NCBI GenBank assembly: GCA_012511135.1
Contig: JAAZGQ010000044.1
Location: 1 to 14,388 of the forward strand
Length of the DNA: 14,388 nucleotides
Reading direction: 5' to 3'
DNA from: Bacteroidales bacterium
Lineage (GTDB): Bacteria > Bacteroidota > Bacteroidia > Bacteroidales > UBA1402
Made by a program: the position numbers and the translations under genes. The notes below the pieces were generated by a model. The model did not search any database, was not told the origin of the DNA, and saw only the letters and a program-made list of their open reading frames with translations. Shown piece by piece: positions 1-7,200 of this stretch (positions within the stretch are counted from its first letter, which is position 1; each line of letters opens with the position of its first letter).

Positions 1-2
1 AT

Positions 3-998
3 ACATCGCACGTTGAATATCAAACTGAAAAACGTCACTACGCTCACGTAGACTGCCCCGGACACGCTGACTATGTTAAGAACATGGTTACAGGTGCTGC
101 CCAGATGGACGGTGCCATTAAAGTTGTAGCCGCCACCGACGGTCCTATGCCCCAAACTCGTGAACACATCCTTCTTGCCCGTCAGGTAAACGTTCCCAGA
201 TTGGTTGTTTTCATGAACAAATGCGATATGGTTGACGACGAAGAAATGCTCGAACTGGTTGAAATGGAAATGCGTGACTTGTTGGGTTTCTATGAATTCG
301 ATGCCGAAAATACTCCTGTAATTCGCGGTTCTGCTCTGGGCGCCCTGAATGGTGTTGCCGAATGGGAAGACAAAGTGATGGAGCTGATGGCAGCAGTAGA
401 CACCTGGATTGATCTTCCTCCCCGTGCTGTTGACAAACCTTTCCTTATGCCCGTCGAAGACGTATTCTCGATCACAGGTCGTGGTACTGTGGCTACCGGC
501 CGTATTGAAACCGGCATCATCAAAACTGGTGAAGACGTACAGATCATCGGCTTAGGAGCCAAAGGTAAGAAATCTGTTGTTACAGGTGTGGAAATGTTCC
601 GCAAGATTCTGGATCAGGGAGAAGCAGGTGACAACGTAGGTTTGTTGCTCAGAGGTATCGACAAGGACGAAATCAAACGCGGTATGGTTATAACCCACCC
701 CGGAAAAGTAACTCCTCACACCTCTTTCAAAGCTTCAGTTTATATCCTGAAAAAAGAAGAAGGTGGACGTCACACTCCGTTCCACAACAAATACCGTCCT
801 CAATTCTATATCCGTACTCTTGATGTTACCGGCGAAATCACCCTTCCTGAAGGAACCGAAATGGTAATGCCCGGCGACAACCTGGAAATCAAAGTAGAAT
901 TGATCTATCCGGTAGCTTGCAGCGAAGGTTTGCGTTTTGCTATCCGTGAAGGCGGACGTACAGTTGGATCCGGCCAGATCACCGAGATTCTGGAATAA
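3..998 (+). CDS. tuf: Elongation factor Tu, 5'-truncated by window edge
   Basis: EF-Tu is the GTPase that carries aminoacyl-tRNA to the ribosomal A site. 331 residues are visible of a family length near 395. The P-loop and the switch I region lie before the window. The readable frame opens at position 3, well before the ATG at 84, so that ATG is internal and not the start. Visible GTPase motifs are DCPGH (fragment residues 17-21, G3), NKCD (nt 216-227, G4) and SAL (nt 330-338, G5). Beta-barrel domains 2 and 3 follow, with GRGTVATGRIE and the C-terminal GRTVGSGQITEILE. The stop is TAA. It precedes a tRNA-Trp gene and secE, the usual neighbourhood for one tuf copy in many bacteria. Identification is essentially certain; only the 5' end is missing. 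Confidence 0.98.
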   Translation, partial: TSHVEYQTEKRHYAHVDCPGHADYVKNMVTGAAQMDGAIKVVAATDGPMPQTREHILLARQVNVPRLVVFMNKCDMVDDEEMLELVEMEMRDLLGFYEFDAENTPVIRGSALGALNGVAEWEDKVMELMAAVDTWIDLPPRAVDKPFLMPVEDVFSITGRGTVATGRIETGIIKTGEDVQIIGLGAKGKKSVVTGVEMFRKILDQGEAGDNVGLLLRGIDKDEIKRGMVITHPGKVTPHTSFKASVYILKKEEGGRHTPFHNKYRPQFYIRTLDVTGEITLPEGTEMVMPGDNLEIKVELIYPVACSEGLRFAIREGGRTVGSGQITEILE

Positions 999-1011
999 TT
1001 AAGGCAAATAT

Positions 1012-1058
1012 ACTCTCGGCGGGACTATCTGATCGATAGCCCTGCCGAAGAGTGTTTT
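1012..1058 (+). terminator. Hairpin between tuf and trnW, possible terminator or processing site
   Basis: A long stem-loop can be drawn by eye. ACTCT-CGGC-GGG-CTATC (1012-1029) pairs with GATAG-CCC-GCCG-AGAGT (1035-1053), with a few single-base bulges and a TGATC loop. GTTTTAA follows. The U run is only four long, so termination may be partial, letting some transcripts continue into trnW and secE. It could instead be a processing site that frees the 5' end of the tRNA precursor. The pairing is read directly; the function is inference. Confidence 0.6.
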
Positions 1059-1061
1059 AAT

Positions 1062-1137
1062 ACGGGTCTAGCTCAGTTGGTAGAGCATCGGTCTCCAAAA
1101 CCGAGTGTCGGGAGTTCGAGTCTCTCGACCCGTGCCA
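1062..1137 (+). tRNA. trnW: tRNA-Trp (anticodon CCA)
   Basis: A full cloverleaf is readable. The acceptor stem is 1062-1068 with 1127-1133 (7 bp). The D arm is 1071-1086. The anticodon stem is 1088-1092 with 1100-1104, with anticodon CCA at 1095-1097. The variable loop is about 5 nt. The T stem is 1110-1114 with 1122-1126 around loop TTCGAGT. The discriminator base is G1134 and CCA is encoded at 1135-1137. The CCA anticodon decodes UGG only. The gene lies 63 nt after tuf and 13 nt before secE, so it is probably cut from the same transcript. Confidence 0.97.
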
Positions 1138-1150
1138 TAAACCCCATCTT

Positions 1151-1357
1151 ATGAAAAAGTTTTTTAAAAGGGTCGCCACCTATATCAAGGATGCATACAA
1201 TGAACTCATACACAAGGTCTCCTGGCCTACTGCCTCTGAGTTGAGCAATAGTGCGATTGTCGTATTAACTGCTTCCCTTGTGATTGCATTGATTGTATTT
1301 GTAATTGATTTAGGCTTGGAAAATCTCATGACCTTCATCTACGAGAAGGTGTTTTAA
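1151..1357 (+). CDS. secE: Preprotein translocase subunit SecE
   Basis: SecE is the small essential subunit of the SecYEG channel and clamps SecY in the inner membrane. The 68-residue product has the minimal bacterial form. An amphipathic cytoplasmic helix (about residues 8-22) is followed by the conserved VSWPT turn (23-27). One transmembrane helix spans about residues 34-55 (AIVVLTASLVIALIVFVI), and a short periplasmic tail follows. The three-helix N-terminal extension of E. coli SecE is absent, as usual outside the gamma/beta proteobacteria. ATG at 1151 gives the expected N-terminus MKKFFKR. No Shine-Dalgarno sequence is present. nusG begins 12 nt after the TAA stop, the near-universal secE-nusG pairing, so they are almost certainly co-transcribed. 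Confidence 0.96.
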   Translation: MKKFFKRVATYIKDAYNELIHKVSWPTASELSNSAIVVLTASLVIALIVFVIDLGLENLMTFIYEKVF

Positions 1358-1369
1358 GCTGTAGGAAAA

Positions 1370-1912
1370 ATGTCTGACACAACAAAGAAATGGTACGTTT
1401 TGCGTGCTATTAGTGGTAAAGAAAACAAAGTGAAGGAATATATTGAAGCTTCCATCAATAAATCCTCCCTTGGTGAGTACGTATCTCAGGTATTGATTCC
1501 TACCGAAAAGGTTTATCAGTCACGTGCCGGAAAAAAGGTGCTCAAAGAGCGTTCCTATTTGCCCGGTTATGTTCTGGTCGAAGCCAATCTTGTAGGTGAA
1601 GTGGCACATGCTCTTCGTAACATTCCCAATGTTCTCGGTTTTCTGGGTGGAATGAACAACCCCCAGTCGCTCCGTGAGTCCGAAGTCAACCGTATTCTTG
1701 GAAAGGTTGATGAATTACAGGAAGCCGGAGACGATATCAGCATAAATTATTATGTTGGTGAGAGCGTAAAGGTGAATTTTGGACCCTTTAGCGGTTTTAG
1801 TGCCACTATCGAAGAGGTGAACAACGAGAAAAAGAAACTTAAAGTCATGGTGAAGATTTTCGGCCGGAAAACTCCGCTCGAATTGGGTTTTATGCAAGTG
1901 GAAAAAGAATAG
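1370..1912 (+). CDS. nusG: Transcription termination/antitermination factor NusG
   Basis: NusG binds the RNA polymerase clamp and couples polymerase to Rho or to the ribosome (S10). The 180-residue product has the normal two-domain layout. The NGN domain is about residues 6-112, with the SYLPGYV core at 62-68. A flexible linker at 113-127 leads to a C-terminal KOW domain at about 128-180 (VGESVKVNFGPFSGF, then the KKKLKVMVKIFGRKTPLEL strand). The start is ATG at 1370 behind an A-rich stretch (GGAAAA). The stop is TAG, which shows that TAG acts as a real stop in this genome. A 62-nt gap to rplK holds a hairpin with a long U run. Its RpoB and RpoC targets are encoded downstream in the same cluster. 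Confidence 0.97.
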   Translation: MSDTTKKWYVLRAISGKENKVKEYIEASINKSSLGEYVSQVLIPTEKVYQSRAGKKVLKERSYLPGYVLVEANLVGEVAHALRNIPNVLGFLGGMNNPQSLRESEVNRILGKVDELQEAGDDISINYYVGESVKVNFGPFSGFSATIEEVNNEKKKLKVMVKIFGRKTPLELGFMQVEKE

Positions 1913-1941
1913 AAGATGGTTACGCATCTTGGATTTTTTTT
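1913..1941 (+). terminator. Short hairpin plus U8 between nusG and rplK (candidate attenuator)
   Basis: AAGATG (1913-1918) pairs perfectly with CATCTT (1925-1930) across a 6-nt loop. GGA and an uninterrupted run of eight T (1934-1941) follow. The stem starts directly after the nusG TAG. At six base pairs, half of them A-T, it is weak for an intrinsic terminator, so partial termination or pausing is more likely than a full stop. The 33 nt from here to the rplK ATG are A/T-rich. I could not identify an L1-binding site or a convincing promoter. Confidence 0.5.
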
Positions 1942-1974
1942 CAAAACAATCCTCAAATTTTAAATTAGAACAAA

Positions 1975-2418
1975 ATGGCTAAAGAAATTGCCGGTCAAAT
2001 CAAATTGCAAATAAAAGGGGGCGCGGCAAATCCCTCTCCGCCTGTAGGACCTGCTTTGGGTTCCAAAGGTGTGAACATTATGGAGTTTTGCAAGCAATTC
2101 AATGCCAGGACACAGGATAAGGCCGGAAAGGTGTTACCTGTTGTCATTACGTACTATTCCGACAAGTCTTTCGATTTTGTTGTGAAAACTCCTCCTGCAG
2201 CCATACAGCTGTTGGAAGCTTCCAAAACCAAATCGGGTTCGGCTGAGCCAAATCGCATTAAAGTAGCCGAAGTCACCTGGGAGCAGGTTAGAGCAATTGC
2301 GGAAGATAAAATGAGCGACTTAAACTGCTTTACGGTGGAATCGGCCATGAGAATGGTTGCCGGTACTGCCAGAAGCATGGGTATCAATATTAAGGGTGAA
2401 TTTCCCACGAATAATTAA
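1975..2418 (+). CDS. rplK: 50S ribosomal protein L11 (uL11)
   Basis: L11 binds helices 43-44 of 23S rRNA at the base of the stalk and forms part of the GTPase-associated centre. It is also needed for RelA-type stringent signalling on the ribosome. The 147-residue product is about family length (E. coli 142). The N-terminal domain holds the glycine/proline-rich segment NPSPPVGPALG (19-29), where thiopeptide antibiotics bind in the family; the prolines are intact. The C-terminal rRNA-binding domain is about residues 75-143 and includes the conserved GTARSMGI (130-137). Start context is ACAAAATGGC, A-rich without Shine-Dalgarno. rplA follows after 12 nt, forming the L11-L1 pair. In many bacteria L1 represses translation of this pair, but no L1 target is evident here. 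Confidence 0.97.
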   Translation: MAKEIAGQIKLQIKGGAANPSPPVGPALGSKGVNIMEFCKQFNARTQDKAGKVLPVVITYYSDKSFDFVVKTPPAAIQLLEASKTKSGSAEPNRIKVAEVTWEQVRAIAEDKMSDLNCFTVESAMRMVAGTARSMGINIKGEFPTNN

Positions 2419-2430
2419 ACTTCGACGAAA

Positions 2431-3126
2431 ATGGCAAAATTGACAAAAAATCAAAAACTGGCTTTGGAGAAGATTGAAGTGGGTAAAACGTACACATTGA
2501 GAGAAGCCTCCGAACTGGTAAAGGAAATTTCCTATACTAAGTTTGATGCTTCGGTAGATTTGGACGTTCGCCTGGGTGTTGATCCTCGTAAAGCCAATCA
2601 AATGGTACGCGGCGTTGTGTCGCTGCCTCATGGAACCGGAAAAGAAGTACGGGTATTGGTATTGTGTACTCCGGACAAAGAAGCAGAAGCTAAAGAAGCC
2701 GGAGCAGATCATGTAGGTCTTGACGAGTATATCGAAAAGATTAAAGGTGGTTGGACAGATGTGGATGTAATAATCACTATGCCTTCAACCATGGGTAAAA
2801 TTGGTGCTTTAGGCCGTGTTTTGGGACCAAGGGGTTTGATGCCCAATCCCAAAAGTGGTACTGTTACCATGGAAATCGGTAAAGCAGTTAAGGAGGTTAA
2901 ACAAGGTAAGATTGATTTCAAGGTAGACAAGAACGGAATCGTTCATACTTCTATCGGAAAAGTCTCTTTTAGCCCCGATCAGATTCGTGAGAATGCCAAA
3001 GAGTTTATTCTCACACTGATTAAGTTGAAACCGACTGCTGCTAAAGGCACTTATATGAAGAGTATTTATCTTTCAAGTACAATGAGCAAAGGCATCAAAG
3101 TAGATCCTAAGGGCATTGAAGATTAA
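2431..3126 (+). CDS. rplA: 50S ribosomal protein L1 (uL1)
   Basis: L1 forms the mobile L1 stalk, which contacts E-site tRNA during translocation. In many bacteria it also represses its own mRNA. The product is 231 residues, matching the family (229-235). The two-domain architecture is visible. Domain I is formed by both termini (KFDASVDLDVRLGVDPRKANQ near residue 35, and FKVDKNGIVHTSIGKVSF near residue 163). Domain II lies between them and contains the L1 signature MPSTMGKIGALGRVLGPRGL (about 117-136) followed by MPNPKSGTVT. Start context is CGAAAATGGC. The gene ends TAA, and rplJ starts only 14 nt later, so no long rplJ leader of the E. coli kind fits between them. Confidence 0.97.
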   Translation: MAKLTKNQKLALEKIEVGKTYTLREASELVKEISYTKFDASVDLDVRLGVDPRKANQMVRGVVSLPHGTGKEVRVLVLCTPDKEAEAKEAGADHVGLDEYIEKIKGGWTDVDVIITMPSTMGKIGALGRVLGPRGLMPNPKSGTVTMEIGKAVKEVKQGKIDFKVDKNGIVHTSIGKVSFSPDQIRENAKEFILTLIKLKPTAAKGTYMKSIYLSSTMSKGIKVDPKGIED

Positions 3127-3140
3127 AAAACAGAACAATT

Positions 3141-3662
3141 ATGAAAAAGGAAGATAAATATATTGCTGTTGAGCAAATTACTCAATTGGTAAACGAATAC
3201 GAACATTTTTATGTAACCGATATCGCTGCCCTGAATTCCGAAAACACATCTTCGCTCAGAAGAGCTTGTTTCAAGGAAGGGGTAAAGCTCTATGTGGTTA
3301 AAAACACGCTGCTTAAGAAAGCACTCGAAAATCTTGAAGCTGACTATTCTCCTTTGTATGAAACCTTGAAAGGAAATACCGCTCTGATGTTTTGCAACAC
3401 CGGAAATGTACCTGCCAGGTTGATTAAGGATTTTAGAAAGGACAAAGGTATTCCTGCCCTTAAAGCTGCTTGTGTGGAAGAATGCTTCTATATAGGTCCC
3501 GAACATTTGGAAACCCTGGTTAATGTCAAGAGTAAAAAAGATCTGGTTGCAGACCTTATTGCCTTGCTTCAATCTCCGGCCAAGAATGTAGTTTCTGCCC
3601 TCCAAAGCGGAGGTACTATACTTCATGGTGTTTTAAAAACACTGGAAGAACGCGAAAATTAG
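3141..3662 (+). CDS. rplJ: 50S ribosomal protein L10 (uL10)
   Basis: L10 anchors the stalk. Its N-terminal domain binds 23S rRNA next to L11 and its C-terminal helix holds dimers of L7/L12. The 173-residue product is normal in length. The N-terminal half shows family features: FYVTDIAALN near residue 23, then SLRRACFKEGVKLYVVKNTLLKKAL near residue 38, and GNTALMF near 79. The C-terminal region ends in the long helix SPAKNVVSALQSGGTILHGVLKTLEE, where L7/L12 dimers dock. The start is ATG in CAATTATGAAAAAG, with no Shine-Dalgarno. The stop is TAG. A 71-nt A/T-rich spacer with a small hairpin separates it from rplL. Confidence 0.96.
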   Translation: MKKEDKYIAVEQITQLVNEYEHFYVTDIAALNSENTSSLRRACFKEGVKLYVVKNTLLKKALENLEADYSPLYETLKGNTALMFCNTGNVPARLIKDFRKDKGIPALKAACVEECFYIGPEHLETLVNVKSKKDLVADLIALLQSPAKNVVSALQSGGTILHGVLKTLEEREN

Positions 3663-3733
3663 GACTTCTACATAGAGAAGCCTCAAAGACAAATGAATAA
3701 ACAATTTTAAATAACACTTAATACATTACTAAA
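3662..3733 (+). promoter_or_regulatory. rplJ-rplL spacer with small hairpin and A/T-rich rplL leader
   Basis: GG-CTTCT (3662-3669, bulged A3664) pairs with AGAAG-CC (3676-3682) around loop ACATAG. A strongly A/T-rich stretch runs to the rplL ATG at 3734. No U run follows the hairpin, so it is not a terminator. An unstructured A-rich leader is the usual way to get high initiation without Shine-Dalgarno in this phylum, and L7/L12 is needed in several copies per ribosome. The role is inference; no clear TTTG plus TAnnTTTG promoter is seen. Confidence 0.35.
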
Positions 3734-4108
3734 ATGGCAGATTTGAAAGCTTTTGCTGAACAATTGGTAAATTTAACCGTTAAAGAAGTCAACGAACTTG
3801 CTGAGATCCTCAAGAACGAATATGGTATCGAACCCGCTGCTGCTGCTGTTGCCGTAGCTGCCGGTCATGCCGCTGCTGCCCCTGCGGCAGAAGAAAAAAA
3901 TTCTTTTGATGTGGTTCTTAAAGCCGCTGGAACAGCTAAACTGGCTGTTGTAAAAGCAGTTAAAGAATCTTGTGGTCTTGGTTTGAAAGAAGCCAAAGAT
4001 TTGGTTGATGCCGCTCCTTCCGTATTGAAAGAAGGAGTAGCCAAAGACGAGGCTGATGCACTGAAGAAAACGCTTGAAGAAGCAGGTGCCGAGATTGAAC
4101 TTAAATAA
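3734..4108 (+). CDS. rplL: 50S ribosomal protein L7/L12 (bL12)
   Basis: L7/L12 is the multicopy stalk protein that recruits translation GTPases, including the EF-Tu encoded upstream, and stimulates their GTP hydrolysis. The 124-residue product has the standard layout. The N-terminal dimerisation helices are residues 1-31. An alanine-rich flexible hinge covers about 33-55. The globular C-terminal factor-binding domain is about 57-124, with the signature GLGLKEAKDLV at 81-91. The sequence ending EEAGAEIELK is typical of Bacteroidales. The start at 3734 sits in TAAAATGGC after a long A/T-rich leader. A 106-nt gap with a strong hairpin separates it from rpoB, so more rplL than rpoB transcript is expected. 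Confidence 0.97.
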   Translation: MADLKAFAEQLVNLTVKEVNELAEILKNEYGIEPAAAAVAVAAGHAAAAPAAEEKNSFDVVLKAAGTAKLAVVKAVKESCGLGLKEAKDLVDAAPSVLKEGVAKDEADALKKTLEEAGAEIELK

Positions 4109-4116
4109 AAGTACTC

Positions 4117-4174
4117 ACCTGATCAACAGGTCCCCCGGTTTAGAATCTCCGTGATTGGAGGTTCTAAACCTTTT
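4117..4174 (+). terminator. Tandem hairpins between rplL and rpoB (candidate attenuator)
   Basis: Two stem-loops lie in the 106-nt gap. The small one pairs ACCTG (4117-4121) with CAGGT (4127-4131). Five C then lead to a strong 14-bp stem, GGTTTAGAATCTCC (4137-4150) with GGAGGTTCTAAACC (4157-4170). It contains one T-G wobble and has loop GTGATT, followed by TTTT (4171-4174). The strong stem with a short U run looks like an intrinsic terminator with readthrough. It matches the position of the well-known rplL-rpoB attenuator of E. coli, which lowers polymerase subunit expression relative to L7/L12. Structure is seen directly; strength and function are inferred. Confidence 0.7.
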
Positions 4175-4214
4175 GTGTCTATATTCTTTTTAAGTTCTTA
4201 TAATCTCTCGATAA

Positions 4215-7200
4215 ATGTCCTCAACTACTGACAATCAAAGAATAAATTTTGCATCTATCAAGAGCCCGATCCATTATCCGGATTTCTTAGAAGTGCAATT
4301 GAAGTCATTCCAGGACTTCCTGCAGTTAGATACCCCGCCCGAAAAACGAAAAAACGAAGGATTGTACAAGGTGTTTTCCGAAAGTTTTCCCATCACGGAT
4401 ACACGGAACAATTTTGTCCTCGAATTTATTGACTATTACGCTGATCCTCCCCGTTACACCATCGACGAGTGTATTGAGCGGGGTTTGACCTACAGCGTTC
4501 CCCTGAAGGCGAAACTCAAACTTTATTGTACCGATCCCGATCATGAAGATTTTGAGACTAAATTTCAGGATGTTTACCTGGGTGCTTTCCCTTACATGAC
4601 TCCCAAAGGTACTTTTGTGATCAACGGTGCCGAGCGTGTCATCGTATCACAATTGCATCGTTCACCCGGAGTGTTTTTTGGTCAAAGTGTGCATGCCAAC
4701 GGGACGAAACTATACTCTGCACGCATTATTCCCTTCAAAGGCTCGTGGATAGAATTTGCCACAGACATCAACAACGTGATGTTTGCCTATATTGACCGTA
4801 AAAAGAAATTACCCGTTACCACTTTGTTGCGTGCCATAGGTTACGAAACAGATAAAGATATTCTGGAAATTTTCAACCTGGCCGAAGAAATAAAAGTGAC
4901 CAAGACCGGTTTGAAAAAATTCATTGGCCGCAAACTGGCTGCCCGTGTTTTGAAGAGTTGGGTAGAAGACTTTGTGGATGAAGATACCGGTGAAGTGGTT
5001 TCCATAGAAAGGAACGAAGTCATTATTGACCGTGAAACCGTTCTTGAAAGCAGTCATATTGATGACATTCTCGAATCCGGAACTCCTACAATTCTCTTGC
5101 ACAAAGAGGAGCCCGGTATGTCCGATTACAGCATTATCTATAATACGCTGCAAAAGGATCCCAGTAATTCGGAAAAAGAAGCAGTACTGTATATTTATCG
5201 TCAATTACGTAATGCTGAGCCGGCAGACGACTCCAGTGCGCGCGAAGTTATACAGAATTTATTCTTCTCCGAAAAACGCTATGACCTGGGAGAGGTAGGC
5301 CGTTATCGGATTAACAAGAAACTCCAGTTAAATACAGATATAGATACCAAGGTCTTGACCAAAGATGATATAATTCATATCATTCGCTATTTGATAGAAC
5401 TGGTAAATTCCAATGCCATAGTGGACGATATTGACCACTTGAGCAACAGGCGTGTCCGTACGGTAGGTGAACAATTAAACAATCAGTTCGGTGTGGGCCT
5501 TGCCCGTATGGCCAGAACCATTCGCGACAGAATGAATGTGCGCGATAACGAAGTGTTTGCCCCCGTTGATTTGATCAACGCCAAGACTGTCTCTTCGGTG
5601 ATTAATTCCTTCTTTGGAACCAATGCCTTGTCACAGTTTATGGATCAAACCAACCCGCTGGCGGAAATGACGCACAAACGCCGTTTATCGGCTCTGGGTC
5701 CTGGTGGTTTGTCGCGTGAACGTGCCGGTTTTGAGGTTCGTGACGTACACTACACCCATTACGGACGCCTCTGTCCCATCGAAACACCCGAAGGTCCAAA
5801 CATTGGTTTGATTTCGTCTTTATGTGTTTACGCCAAAATAAATAAGCTTGGCTTTATCGAAACACCATACCGCAAAGTAAAAAGCGGCAAAGTACAAAAA
5901 GAGGTGGTTTTCCTGACCGCAGAAGAAGAAGAAGATTTGGTTGTGGCACAGGGGAATGCTCTTTTGAACGAAGATGGCTCCTTTATCCGCAACAGGATTA
6001 AATCACGTCTGGAAGCTGACTTTCCGGTAGTTGAACCCGATAGGGTTGACCTGATGGACGTCTCTCCCTCACAGATTGCTTCTATTGCTGCCTCTTTGAT
6101 TCCTTTCCTGGAACACGATGACGCCAACCGTGCCCTGATGGGCTCGAACATGATGCGTCAGGCAGTGCCGCTGATCCGTTGTGAAGCCCCTATTGTCGGA
6201 ACCGGTCTGGAAGAAACACTCATTAAAGATTCCCGCACCCAGTTGATGGCCGAAGGCGATGGAGTAGTCGAATTTGCTGATGCCACAAGTATCCACATCC
6301 GCTACGATCGTACCGAAGAGGAAGAATTTGTCAGTTTTGACGACGCAGTTAAGATCTACAATATTCCCAAATTCCAAAAAACCAACCAAAGCACTACCAT
6401 CGACCTTAAACCCATTGTTCACAAAGGACAAAGGGTCTCTAAAGATCAGCTGCTGACCGAAGGTTTTGCTACTGAAAAAGGAGAACTGGCTTTAGGCCGT
6501 AACCTGAAAGTGGCATTCATGCCCTGGAAAGGGTATAATTTTGAAGACGCTATCGTCCTGAGCGAACGCCTGGTACGTGAAGATGTTTTCACTTCTGTGC
6601 ATGTAGACGAATATACCCTCGAAGTTCGCGAAACCAAGCGGGGCATGGAAGAACTGACCGCGGATATTCCCAACGTCAGCGAAGAAGCCACCAAGGATCT
6701 TGATAAAAACGGAATAATTCGCATCGGTGCTCATGTCAAGCCCGGGGATATTCTTATCGGGAAAATCACTCCCAAGGGAGAATCTGATCCTTCGCCCGAA
6801 GAAAAACTCTTAAGAGCCATTTTTGGAGACAAAGCCGGTGACGTTAAGGATGCCTCGCTCAAAGCGACTCCTTCCCTTAGAGGTGTGGTTATAAACAAAC
6901 GGCTCTTCTCCAAAGCAATTAAGAATCGCAAGAACCGCTTGACAGATAAGGCTATTCTGCCTAAACTTGATGAGGAATTTGAAGCAGAAGTAGCTGCTAT
7001 ACGTGCCGTATTACTCGAAAAACTATGGGTATTGGTAAGTGGTAAAACCTCTCAGGGGATCAAAGATAACCTGGATACTGAAGTAGTACCCAAAGGTGTG
7101 AAGTTCACTCAAAAGGTTCTGAATGAAATCAACTACTCTTCTATTCAGTTGAGTAAGTGGACTTCTGATTCTCACAAGAACGAAATGATTCGCGATCTGA

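Noticed and set aside
1929..1968. TAAATTAG at 1961-1968 as a Bacteroidota -7 element for an rplK promoter
   Set aside because: It misses one consensus base, the nearest TTG is about 29 nt upstream where about 19-21 is expected, and the implied start would fall at the ATG itself.
3123..3626. 167-codon open frame antisense to rplJ
   Set aside because: Nearly the full mirror of rplJ, whose L10 identity is clear; no independent evidence for a gene.
3838..3900. GCT/GCC-rich stretch as a possible repeat element
   Set aside because: It encodes the normal alanine-rich hinge of L7/L12.
5622..5696. Possible rifampicin-resistance substitution in RpoB
   Set aside because: The key positions equivalent to E. 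coli Q513, D516, H526, S531 and L533 are all wild type. The Ala at the S522 equivalent looks like natural variation.
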